DNA of 12,505 nucleotides from Sphingomonas sp. UBA4766 (GCA_002403415.1 DHHS01000002.1:1101-13605); one strand, 5' to 3'. Positions 1 through 6,367 are shown, counted from the first letter of the stretch. A program made the numbers and translations. Notes: generated by a model from the sequence alone, not told the origin.

Positions 1-1136
1 CGGGCGCGCAGCGTGTTTCGCATCCGGCGGGCGGGGTCATCGCGTGGATTGGCGTGACCGAGGGGCAGCATGTGAAGCGCGGCCAGTTGTTGCTGCGGCT
101 CGACGATCAGGTCAGCAGCGCAGGCGCATCGCTATCATCGCTGTCGATCTATCAACTGCTTGCCCAGCGCAGTCGGCTTGAGGCCGAACGTGTTGAGGCG
201 GCATCAGTGCGCTTTGATCCCGATATGCTTGCCAGCGCTGATCCGCGCGCTCGCAAGGCGATGGCCGACGAAGCCGAACTGTTCGATCTGCGCCGCCGCG
301 ACGCAGCAAGCATGGCGACTCAGCTGCGTGCCCGCATTTCAGGCTATCAGCGCCAGATTGTCGGCTATCATCAGCAGATCGCGGCGCTCAATCGCCAGGC
401 ACTGTTGATCGGGCAGGAAGGCGAGGCGATCGAATCGCTTTACAAGCGCGGATTGGTAACTCTCAGCCGCCGCAACGAGCTTGCACGCGGGGTAGCCGGG
501 GTCGATGGCTCGATCGCCGATCTGATGGCCCGGGTCGGTCAAGCTGAAGCGATGGTTACCGAGGCGCGCGCGCAATTGCTCCAGCTCGGTGCGACGAGGC
601 GTTCGGAAGCGGCGACGCAGCTTGCCCAAGTAAATAGCGACTTGAACCAGCAGCAGATGCGCCGCGTGACGGCGGGTGATCTGCAATCGCGGACCGAAAT
701 CGTGGCGGCCTTCGATGGCGTGGTTGGCAAGCTGAGCTATACCAGCGTCGGCGACGTGTTGCGCCCGGCCGACCCGATTTTGGAACTCGTGCCCGACGGC
801 CATAATTTCGTGGTTCAAGCTGAAATTGCGCCGACCGATATCGACCAAGTGACCGTCGGCCAGCCCGCCCGCGTCCGCCTTTCGGCGCTTAACCAGGCTA
901 TGACGCCCGAACTTGCGGGCGAAGTCGTTGCGATTTCGCCCGACCGCACGGTCGATCCCCGCACCGAGCGCCCCTATTACAAGGTGCGGGTGCGGATCAG
1001 CGATCCCGCGATCGCGCGTGTCAAGCTGACCAGCGGCATGCCTGCCGAGGTGTTCGTGCAAACGAGCCGCCGGTCGTTATTGTCGCTGCTCACCAAGCCG
1101 CTGCGTGACCAGTTCACGCGCGCCTTTCGACACTGA
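1..1136 (+). CDS. HlyD/PrsE-family type I secretion periplasmic adaptor (5' partial)
   Basis: Membrane-fusion protein that links an inner-membrane ABC exporter to an outer-membrane channel in type I secretion. The frame is open from base 3, so the gene begins upstream; the GTG at 54 lies inside the domain and is not the start. Visible order: a lipoyl-like half-motif (GGVIAWIGVTEGQHVKRGQ, visible residues about 11-29), a long alanine/glutamine/arginine-rich region that should form the coiled-coil hairpin, then the second half-motif (VAAFDGVVGKL), a beta-barrel region and the C-terminal signature around SGMPAEVFVQTSRRS. About 377 residues are visible against roughly 430 for PrsE, so the N-terminal membrane anchor is what is missing. 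In rhizobia PrsD/PrsE export polysaccharide glycanases, and sphingan loci carry similar genes (AtrB/AtrD), which fits this neighbourhood. Family call is firm; cargo is inferred. Confidence 0.93.
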   Translation, partial: GAQRVSHPAGGVIAWIGVTEGQHVKRGQLLLRLDDQVSSAGASLSSLSIYQLLAQRSRLEAERVEAASVRFDPDMLASADPRARKAMADEAELFDLRRRDAASMATQLRARISGYQRQIVGYHQQIAALNRQALLIGQEGEAIESLYKRGLVTLSRRNELARGVAGVDGSIADLMARVGQAEAMVTEARAQLLQLGATRRSEAATQLAQVNSDLNQQQMRRVTAGDLQSRTEIVAAFDGVVGKLSYTSVGDVLRPADPILELVPDGHNFVVQAEIAPTDIDQVTVGQPARVRLSALNQAMTPELAGEVVAISPDRTVDPRTERPYYKVRVRISDPAIARVKLTSGMPAEVFVQTSRRSLLSLLTKPLRDQFTRAFRH

Positions 1137-1180
1137 TCGGACCGCGCCGTTCCATCATCACTGCGGTATTTGCATGGGGG

Positions 1181-1243
1181 ATGTCGCTTGACAATCCGGG
1201 CGGCGTGTTCACGGTCTCCTTGACCGAACGGGGAACGGCATAG
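1181..1243 (+). other. Possible 20-codon upstream ORF / leader peptide
   Basis: An ATG at 1181 opens 20 codons (starting MSLDNPGG) and stops at TAG 1241-1243, only 4 bases before the ATG of the membrane protein at 1248. The close spacing would allow translational coupling. A GGGGG run touches the ATG with no spacing, so the ribosome site is poor, and the reading frame may be chance. Confidence 0.2.
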
Positions 1244-1998
1244 GGCAATGATTTCGGCGCAAAGCTTGGCGACCCGGGGGGTGGCGTTCACTGCCCTGCC
1301 TGCTCTGTCGACGATCTATATTCTTGCGTTCGACTTCTGGGATCTGCGCGCAGGGCTGGGCTTGATGCGCAGCGCGACGATGGCGCTGGGCTATGCAATC
1401 GCCTTCTGGGCGATGGTTGCGGGGTTTTTGTTTTATTTTACCCGCCTTGGTTTTTTGGCGCGAATGGTGTTTGGGATTGCTGCCGCGCTGTTAGGCCTGT
1501 TGCTGCTGCTTGCGTGGCCCGGCTTTTACATCTCGGATTCGTTTGCGCAGGTCTGGGCGGGCGTCATCCGTCCAATTGACAGCGGTCTTGGCAGTTTCAC
1601 GCCGATTGTAACCCATGCACTGATCCAGCATCTTCCCACCATGGCTGCCGTGCCGGCCGCGCAGATCGCATTCTTTCGCCTGGCGCTGGGCACCGCGGTT
1701 CAGCTTTACCTCGACCGCGGCGAGGGGCGCTTGCCGATCGGTATCCTGCTGGCATGGGTCGCCTTGTCGGCGCCAATCTTGTTCACCGTGCTGTTGGTAT
1801 CGCGCGATACGTGGATGGCGATCGTGTCGATGTTCGTGGCGATCGAAAGTGTGCGGTTCATCGCCGATCCGGACTGGCGCGACGGCCGGGTTGCGGCCCG
1901 ATTGTTGGCGTTGTGCGTCGTCGCCTGGTGGCTGCGCGTTGATGGGGCGTTGATGGGGCTGCTCGCCTTGGCAATGCTGCTGCGGCGCTGGCAGCGAA

Positions 1999-2028
1999 GG
2001 GCGACACAGGGCCGGGCGACACAGGGCC
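1999..2028 (+). repeat. Two tandem copies of a 15-bp unit
   Basis: GGGCGACACAGGGCC is repeated perfectly at 1999-2013 and 2014-2028, followed by a diverged third copy beginning GGGCG. Being 15 bp, it keeps frame and adds RATQG RATQG RAVRG to a basic cytoplasmic loop of the membrane protein. Probably recent slipped-strand duplication. Confidence 0.85.
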
Positions 2029-2133
2029 GGGCGGTGCGGGGCGGCTTTGTGCGTTGTGCATTTTTGCCCGCCGTCGGTTTGCTGGCGGGTGGCACGCTGC
2101 TTACTGCCGTGCTGGTGCCTGGGAAATTGAGCC

Positions 2134-2604
2134 CTAGGCATCGTGGACAAAGGGTATCCACAGTTTGATTGACGCGAGCGCGACGAAGCCGAGGTAGGAT
2201 TCTCTTGTCTTGTCATATCGGGTGGCGACGCGCCGCCAGTTCTTGAGTCTGCTGAACAGGCGCTCGACGAGATTGCGCCAGCGGTATTTTTCGCGATCGT
2301 GCGGGATGGGGGTGCGGCGGTTGCTCTTGGCGGGGATCACAGCCTCGATGCCAGCGGCGGCGATCTCGGCGCGGATCGCGTCAGCGTCATAGCCCTTGTC
2401 GGCGGGCAGCGCCTCGATCCGGTCGCTGAGCATCCGGAACAGTGGACCAAAGCCCTGCACATCGTGCGCCTGCCCCGGCGTCAGGGCGAAGCCGAGCGGT
2501 CGGCCTTGTCCGTCGCAACGCGCGTGGAGTTTGGTGGTGAAGCCACCGCGCGACCGGCCAAGCCCCTGGGTCTCTTGATCCCCTTTTTTAGCCCGACGGC
2601 GCAA
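2134..2604 (-). CDS. IS5-family transposase, downstream frame (OrfB)
   Basis: C-terminal catalytic part of the transposase. The open frame starts at 2604 with TTG, but it is most likely translated only after -1 frameshifting from the upstream frame at 2583-2589. It carries the IS5 core: GRSRGGFTTKLH, the second aspartate in ADKGYDAD, and the YRWRNLVERLFSRLKNWRR block that holds the catalytic glutamate and the Y-(2)-R-(3)-E-(6)-K signature. Translation ends at a TAG (2136-2134) that is not inside the element: it consists of the TA target plus one flanking base. All catalytic residues appear present. Confidence 0.9.
   Translation of the reverse strand: MRRRAKKGDQETQGLGRSRGGFTTKLHARCDGQGRPLGFALTPGQAHDVQGFGPLFRMLSDRIEALPADKGYDADAIRAEIAAAGIEAVIPAKSNRRTPIPHDREKYRWRNLVERLFSRLKNWRRVATRYDKTRESYLGFVALASIKLWIPFVHDA
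2137..2152. repeat. IS left terminal inverted repeat
   Basis: GGCATCGTGGACAAAG, perfect 16-bp match to the complement of 2969-2984; similarity ends sharply after base 16. This is the end next to the transposase stop codon. Confidence 0.95.
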
Positions 2605-2930
2605 TGATGCGCCCGGACTACCGTGCTGTCGATCATGTCAGCGCTGGTATCGCGCTCCACCATCTCGGCCAGCGTCTCCAGCAGGGCGTCGAACACCCCG
2701 GTCTCGACCCAGCGCCGGTAGCGCCGGAACACGCTGTTCCACTTGCCATATTCGTCGGGAAGATGCCGCCACTGCGCGCCCGTCCGCGCCATCCACATCA
2801 TGCCCTCGAAATAGGGCCGATTGTCTCCGGCAGGCCGACATCCGCGACCATTTTCCGGCGGCAGCAACGGACCGATCAGCGCCCACTCCTCATCCGATAC
2901 CCCGATCCGCTCGCCCAACGCCGCCTCCAA
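2481..2930 (-). CDS. IS5-family transposase, upstream frame (OrfA)
   Basis: N-terminal part of the element's DDE transposase, which cuts and rejoins the IS ends. The start is a TTG at 2930 (protein MEAALGERIG). The helix-turn-helix-bearing IS5 N-terminal domain is recognisable in DEEWALIGPLLPPENGRG and in RTGAQWRHLPDEYGKW. The first catalytic aspartate is in MIDSTVVRAHH. After LKK (2591-2583) this frame leaves the conserved sequence and runs on without homology to 2481, while the conserved protein continues in the -1 frame. Alone it would be inactive or regulatory; the working enzyme is the fusion from 2930 to 2134, about 265 residues, the usual family length. Confidence 0.88.
   Translation of the reverse strand: MEAALGERIGVSDEEWALIGPLLPPENGRGCRPAGDNRPYFEGMMWMARTGAQWRHLPDEYGKWNSVFRRYRRWVETGVFDALLETLAEMVERDTSADMIDSTVVRAHHCAVGLKKGIKRPRGLAGRAVASPPNSTRVATDKADRSASP
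2583..2589 (-). promoter_or_regulatory. Programmed -1 ribosomal frameshift site A_AAA_AAG
   Basis: On the minus strand CTA AAA AAG GGG in the OrfA frame becomes GCT AAA AAA GGG in the OrfB frame. A AAA AAG fits the X XXY YYZ rule for -1 slippage, a common control of transposase level in IS elements. Conserved protein sequence switches frame exactly here. Confidence 0.85.
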
Positions 2931-2968
2931 AAGGCAGCCTTGAATCAGCCTCCGAGTCTCAAGTCAAG

Positions 2969-2984
2969 CTTTGTCCACGATGCC
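2969..2984. repeat. IS right terminal inverted repeat
   Basis: CTTTGTCCACGATGCC, the perfect complement of the left repeat. It contributes an in-frame ATG (2980-2982) to the kinase remnant downstream. Confidence 0.95.
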
Positions 2985-3399
2985 TAACATTCTTTACGGG
3001 CGGGACAGTGAACTGATGAAATTCATCGATGCGCGCGGCGCATCGGCCCCGGACGATCTCTACACCGATCGTTATTACGACGTGGCAAAGCTGTCGCATT
3101 CAATTCTGGGCTGTTATGATTTCATTAACAACGGCCTGTTTTCGATCGAGGTTGGCGACCGTCTGCAACTGGAGCTTAATGTTGCCAGGCGGGGCGATGC
3201 TGCGCTCGCTGACCGTTTTCGCAACCGCCTGGCGGCAGCCGGCTACGCCGTCCGCCTCGTCCGCCTCTATGAGGTGTCGCTGTTCATCAGCATGTTGCCT
3301 TTGCATATTGATTATCCGCGCAAGCTGTTGGCCTTGGCGGTGACGGCGATGCGGATTCTTGACGAGCTGGAGCAGGACCGGACGCGGTGGCCGTCATGA
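2980..3399 (+). pseudogene. APH-like kinase, C-terminal half only
   Basis: Remnant of an aminoglycoside-phosphotransferase-fold kinase, probably one phosphorylating a small molecule for polysaccharide decoration. Native sequence starts at 2986 with NIL; an ATG inside the IS end (2980) could start a 139-residue product. The visible NILYGRDSELMKFIDARG matches the end of the APH catalytic loop (HGDxxxxNI) plus the metal-binding ID-x-RG element, and DRYYDVAKLSHS matches the downstream YD(I/V)AK helix. The N-lobe and the catalytic HGD are gone, so no kinase activity is expected. The stop overlaps the next gene's start (ATGA, 3396-3399). The codon before AAC must have ended in T in the intact gene, compatible with a serine before NIL. 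Fold call from motifs only. Confidence 0.75.
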
Positions 3400-3794
3400 T
3401 AAACGGCGAAAAGTCGTTGGTGCTCGATATCGATGGCACCCTATGCCCGCCCAAGCGCCCCGGCGATGCTTATGCTGATTTGATCCCGTATCCCGATATG
3501 GTCGGCTTGATGCGCGACTATAAGGCGCAGGGCTTCTACATCATCCTTCATTCGGCGCGGAACATGCGCAAATACGGCGGCAACATTGGCAAGTTGAATG
3601 CCGATACGATGCGGGCATTGTTCGCCTGGCTCGAACGTCATGAGATCCCATATGATGAGGTGCATATCGGCAAGCCATGGTGCGGGGTCGGTGGCTTTTA
3701 TGTCGATGACCGGGCGATTCGGCCGTCCGAATTCAGAGCACTCGATTATGCGCAGATTGTTGATTTGCTCGCGTGCGAGGAGCGCCCACAATGA
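3396..3794 (+). CDS. HAD-superfamily phosphatase, BcbF/EcbF capsule-biosynthesis type
   Basis: Small cytoplasmic HAD hydrolase of 132 residues, the normal size for the capsule phosphatase family named after Pasteurella BcbF and EcbF. Motif I is LDIDGTLC (nucleophile D11, acid/base D13), motif II the serine in HSARN (S53), motif III lysine in GKPWCG (K93), motif IV FYVDDRAIRP (D104, D105). All four are intact, so it should be active. ATG 3396 is preferred over GTG 3387 because it overlaps the kinase stop as ATGA; its own TGA overlaps the next ATG the same way. The three genes are therefore translationally coupled and presumably serve one pathway, making an activated polysaccharide substituent. 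The substrate cannot be read from the sequence. Confidence 0.9.
   Translation: MINGEKSLVLDIDGTLCPPKRPGDAYADLIPYPDMVGLMRDYKAQGFYIILHSARNMRKYGGNIGKLNADTMRALFAWLERHEIPYDEVHIGKPWCGVGGFYVDDRAIRPSEFRALDYAQIVDLLACEERPQ
3778..3782 (+). promoter_or_regulatory. Ribosome binding site AGGAG deciding the start at 3791
   Basis: AGGAG lies 8 bases before ATG 3791 and inside the end of the phosphatase gene. It rules out the in-frame GTG at 3773, which would precede it. Confidence 0.8.
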
Positions 3795-4543
3795 TTACGC
3801 CTTGTCATGTGGTAATCACCATGGCGGGGATGGGCTCGCGATTTCGCGCCATTGGCTATCGAGTGCCGAAGTATCGCGCGCTGGCGCGGGGCCGCCCGCT
3901 GTTCGACTGGGCGATAGGAAGCCTTGCCAGCTTCATTGCCGTCGGCGCGCATTTCACCTTTGTGTTACGGCGTGAGGATGATGGCGCCGATTTTGTCCGA
4001 CAGCGTGCCGCTTCGCTTGGTATTGCTGGCGTGACGGTCATCGAGATCGACGCGTTAACCGACGGGCAGGCGACCTCGGCGTTACGGGCAACCGACACGG
4101 CGGACTTCGCCGGGGTGCCGCTAGTGATTTACAACATCGACACCTATGTCGATCCGGCCTCGTTACCGGTAGCGGCTGTGCGCGGTGATGGCTGGATTCC
4201 ATGTTTTGCGGCCGCCGGGGACGCGTGGAGCTTTGTCGCGCTCGGGCCCCACGGGCGGGCACAGGAGGTGCGCGAAAAGCAGCGCATCTCCCCGCACGCC
4301 ACGATCGGGCTTTATCATTTCGGCAGCGCAGCGCTGTTTCGCGAGCTTTATGCTGAAACCTATCTGCGCGGCGGTAAACCCGAAGCGGGTGAGCGCTATG
4401 TCGCGCCGATGTATAATGCGCTGATCGCGCGGGGTGGCGCCGTTTATGTACATGATGTGCCGGTGACAGCCGTGGTGCCGCTTGGCACGCCGGCCGAAGT
4501 GCTGGCGTTCGATCCGGCGGCTGGCCCTAACCAAGTCGTCTGA
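3791..4543 (+). CDS. Nucleotidyltransferase (sugar/small-molecule NDP synthesis)
   Basis: GT-A-fold nucleotidyltransferase of 250 residues that should couple an NTP to a phosphorylated sugar or other small molecule. The N-terminal nucleotide loop is AGMGSRF (residues 12-18), followed by GYRVPK (22-27), with K27 the usual substrate/phosphate lysine. The central TDGQATSAL (90-98) and the metal-binding aspartate in YNIDTYVD (D117) fit the family. It resembles the capsule-type NTases that accompany HAD and kinase genes more than classical RmlA. The start is fixed by AGGAG at 3778-3782 and the ATGA overlap with the phosphatase. A terminator follows at 4557-4576. Which nucleotide and which acceptor are unknown; with the neighbouring kinase truncated, its substrate may no longer be made. 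Confidence 0.85.
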   Translation: MITPCHVVITMAGMGSRFRAIGYRVPKYRALARGRPLFDWAIGSLASFIAVGAHFTFVLRREDDGADFVRQRAASLGIAGVTVIEIDALTDGQATSALRATDTADFAGVPLVIYNIDTYVDPASLPVAAVRGDGWIPCFAAAGDAWSFVALGPHGRAQEVREKQRISPHATIGLYHFGSAALFRELYAETYLRGGKPEAGERYVAPMYNALIARGGAVYVHDVPVTAVVPLGTPAEVLAFDPAAGPNQVV

Positions 4544-4556
4544 TCCCGGGCCGACC

Positions 4557-4576
4557 GAGCCTCAATAGGCTTTTTT
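4557..4576 (+). terminator. Rho-independent terminator of the plus-strand operon
   Basis: AGCCT (4558-4562), loop CAAT, AGGCT (4567-4571), then a T run to 4576; a G-T pair can extend the stem. It lies 14 bases after the nucleotidyltransferase stop and overlaps the stop codon of the convergent minus-strand gene. There is no T run for the minus strand. Confidence 0.75.
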
Positions 4577-5353
4577 GTGAACGAGAACGGCAACGGTCCG
4601 CGCAAGAATGATGAGATCGCCCAAAATCGACCAGTCTGCGGCATATTCGAGATCGCAAACCAACCGTTGCATCAAGTCGTCACGGTGATCCGTCGCGCCG
4701 CGGAAGCCGCGAACTTGAGCTAGCCCGGTGATGCCCGGCTTGATGGCGTGTCGGAGCCAGTACCGACGGTCAACATGCCAGAACAACTCGTCACCAGCAA
4801 GTGACCCCAACGCATGAGGCCGCGGACCCACCAAACTCATATCACCTTCCAAAACATTGAAAAGTTGAGGTAATTCGTCCAAGCTCGTCTTGCGGATAAT
4901 GCGGCCGATCGGGGTTATGCGGTCGTCATCGCGCGAGGCAGATCGCGCGCCGGTATGATCGCTTGCCTCAACGCGCATGCTTCGAAACTTGTAAACGTTG
5001 AACAGTCGGTTGCCGCGGCCCATGCGCCGCTGTCGAAACAGCACCGGACCTGGATCGGTCACCTTGATTGCGATCGCGATGAGAATGAAAACCGGCGTCA
5101 AAGCGATGATTGTCGGCACCGTAAGGAGCAGATCAAAACTCCGTTTCAGCACGCGGGCACGAATGTTAAGCGGGCCTGCCGACACCGGCACCCCGACCAT
5201 CGTTGTCCCGTCTGCTGCGTGGAGTTGGCCGATCGCGTGGAGCTCGGGCACCAACATTTCGCCGTTGCAGCCAATACCCTTCAAATAAAGCGACCAGTTT
5301 TCGCGCTTTTCAGGAGACGACGACACAGCCACTCGGTCAGCGCCGAACAACAA
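4562..5353 (-). CDS. C-terminal half of the priming transferase (catalytic part)
   Basis: Open frame of 263 codons whose first possible start is a TTG (5353) right after the nonsense codon. It contains the entire bacterial sugar transferase domain (PF02397 type): KRSFDLLLTVP with a re-entrant hydrophobic helix (about 72-98), DPGPVLFRQRRMG, YKFRSM, the catalytic aspartate-glutamate pair in TSLDELPQ (D159, E160), MSLVGPRPH and PGITGLAQVRG. Monotopic relatives such as PglC work with this domain alone, so residual activity is possible if ribosomes re-initiate or read through. No ribosome binding site is evident before TTG 5353. Confidence 0.8.
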   Translation of the reverse strand: MLFGADRVAVSSSPEKRENWSLYLKGIGCNGEMLVPELHAIGQLHAADGTTMVGVPVSAGPLNIRARVLKRSFDLLLTVPTIIALTPVFILIAIAIKVTDPGPVLFRQRRMGRGNRLFNVYKFRSMRVEASDHTGARSASRDDDRITPIGRIIRKTSLDELPQLFNVLEGDMSLVGPRPHALGSLAGDELFWHVDRRYWLRHAIKPGITGLAQVRGFRGATDHRDDLMQRLVCDLEYAADWSILGDLIILARTVAVLVHKKAY

Positions 5354-5356
5354 ACT

Positions 5357-5965
5357 TCAGATCATATGAAGTGCATGCGGATCGTTGGGGCAGGGTGTCA
5401 CGCCGTAATCGGCTACATCGATTACCTCGAACCCGGGCGGTACGGCGATCGGCGCATCGTCAATCACGAGCACGCGACGGATGAACCCCGACTTCAAATG
5501 ATTATTGATCAAATACACCATCGTTAATCGTACGACGATCAACAGCATTGCGGCCAGCGCTGCACCGGCGAAAAGGAAGATCCTTGAGATTTCGCCGTCA
5601 TTCTTGAGCGCAAAAGCGGCGAGGATGTTGAACGCAATTGCGAGCGCAAGCGAGGTCAGCGCTCGGTTGACGCCTTCCCGCTTGCCGACGCCATCGTAAT
5701 TATAGGCCCCGGCGTAAAAGCTAATGACCATGAACACGGGCAGCAGCGTGACAAGCGCCATCATATCGGCGCCCCATTGCAAACTGCGATGGCGGATCAG
5801 TGCGGCGATCGTGAATCCGCCGACAATCGCGGCAATGTCGAGGATCATCTGGGCGATATAGACAAGCACGCGGACTGTCTGCGTTGTCAGCAACCGTGGC
5901 CGAACGCTTGGTATTGACCGGAGTTCCACACTCGCGTTCGCTGTCACCCGCCACCCCATCGACAT
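5357..5965 (-). CDS. N-terminal half of the priming transferase (membrane part)
   Basis: Open frame of 202 codons from ATG 5965; ATG 5959 is an alternative start, and neither has a clear ribosome site. Membrane helices at about 31-57, 67-86, 102-120 and 128-152 match the four-helix anchor of the GumD/WbaP class. It ends ten or so residues into the linker after FIRRVLVIDDAP, the beginning of the nucleotide-binding-like middle domain. Alone it has no catalytic residues. Confidence 0.8.
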   Translation of the reverse strand: MSMGWRVTANASVELRSIPSVRPRLLTTQTVRVLVYIAQMILDIAAIVGGFTIAALIRHRSLQWGADMMALVTLLPVFMVISFYAGAYNYDGVGKREGVNRALTSLALAIAFNILAAFALKNDGEISRIFLFAGAALAAMLLIVVRLTMVYLINNHLKSGFIRRVLVIDDAPIAVPPGFEVIDVADYGVTPCPNDPHALHMI

Positions 5966-6347
5966 TTACGCGGTTGGGAGCGCCGAAACGTCGAGACGCT
6001 GCGGGTCCCTTGCCCCGATCCCCCTTTACGGACAGGACAGTCCACTTACGACAATGCGAATATCAGATTTGACGCGCCTGGCTAGTGCCCTAGTTTGAGG
6101 ACTTTGCCCATGCCCGGTTATCCGCACCCCATGCGGCGCGCGATCTGCGGTGCGGGAATCACGATCCCGACGTGACCCAGGGTGATGACGCCAATTTGCT
6201 TCAATTCGCCCCAGCGGCGGGAGGCGACACGTTAATCTATGGCTTCACGCTTACGACGCCGCATCGATGCGCAGCACCGCACAACCGCGAGGTGCGGTTG
6301 ACATTACGGTTCGTGCGCGGCGGCCCTAAAACGGGCCCAAGTCACGG

Positions 6348-6367
6348 ATTTGGCAGCGTTGCCAAGT
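6348..6367. other. Hairpin, 8-bp stem with one G-T pair
   Basis: ATTTGGCA, loop GCGT, TGCCAAGT. Sits 11 bases after a second hairpin (6322-6337), giving a closely spaced pair. Confidence 0.45.

Larger units (their letters stand above)
1248..2168 (+). pseudogene. Polytopic membrane protein, 3' end lost at the IS junction
   Basis: Integral membrane protein, possibly a GT-C-type membrane glycosyltransferase. Native sequence runs from ATG 1248 to about 2136 (296 codons); the last 10 codons and the stop at 2166-2168 come from the insertion sequence. Hydrophobic segments lie near residues 15-30, 42-62, 68-88, 165-185, 187-205, 217-245 and 270-288. The stretch after the third segment (WPGFYISDSFAQVWAG) and the later LVSRDTW resemble the acidic loop motifs of GT-C-like proteins, but this is a weak match. 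It begins 111 bases after the secretion adaptor on the same strand. The protein stops inside a membrane segment region with no natural C-terminus, and the DNA across the IS does not continue it: it encodes a kinase C-terminus. Truncation is clear, the family is uncertain. Confidence 0.75.
2137..2984 (-). mobile_element. IS5-family insertion sequence, 848 bp
   Basis: Complete element bounded by 16-bp perfect inverted repeats (GGCATCGTGGACAAAG at 2137-2152 and its complement at 2969-2984) with TA flanking both ends (2135-2136, 2985-2986). It carries one transposase on the minus strand, split into two frames and joined by a -1 slippery site. Size, TA target and two-frame transposase fit the IS427-like group of the IS5 family. 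The flanking genes are not two halves of one gene, so this copy marks a rearrangement and not a simple insertion. It looks intact and may be active. Group assignment is from memory of family traits, not a search. Confidence 0.93.
4562..5965 (-). pseudogene. Polyprenyl-phosphate sugar-1-phosphate transferase (GumD/SpsB-like), interrupted by an in-frame TGA
   Basis: Priming enzyme of polysaccharide synthesis: moves a sugar-1-phosphate from a UDP-sugar to undecaprenyl phosphate at the inner membrane. The two open stretches 5965-5357 and 5353-4562 are in the same frame, separated by TGA (5359-5357) and two codons; without it the protein would be about 467 residues, the normal family length. The N-terminal part has four membrane helices and the start of a Rossmann-like domain; the C-terminal part is the complete bacterial sugar transferase domain. 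Sequence on both sides of the stop reads smoothly (LHMI-stop-SLLFGADRV). Either a true nonsense mutation, a sequencing error, or two polypeptides by re-initiation. In homologues a glycine is plausible there (GGA to TGA), an inference. Confidence 0.85.

Noticed and set aside
339..1061. 240-codon open frame on the minus strand opposite the secretion adaptor
   Set aside because: Histidine/arginine-rich antisense frame typical of GC-rich genes; the plus strand has clear HlyD motifs throughout.
1188..1193. TTGACA as a -35 box for the membrane-protein gene
   Set aside because: No -10-like hexamer at 16-18 bases; the same holds for TTGACA at 6298-6303.
1491..2216. 241-codon minus-strand frame opposite the membrane protein
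   Set aside because: Low-complexity, glutamine/arginine-rich, crosses the IS boundary, so it cannot be an old gene.
2137..2984. Simple IS insertion into one gene
   Set aside because: The flanks encode different protein types (membrane protein, kinase C-lobe) and do not make one plausible protein when joined.
3387..3395. GTG 3387 as start of the HAD phosphatase
   Set aside because: ATG 3396 overlaps the kinase stop as ATGA and places the DxD motif at the usual distance from the N-terminus.
5350..5365. Frameshift in the priming transferase
   Set aside because: Codon counting shows both parts are in the same frame; the defect is a single TGA.
4955..5527. 190-codon plus-strand frame
   Set aside because: Antisense to the priming transferase, whose minus-strand domains are unmistakable.
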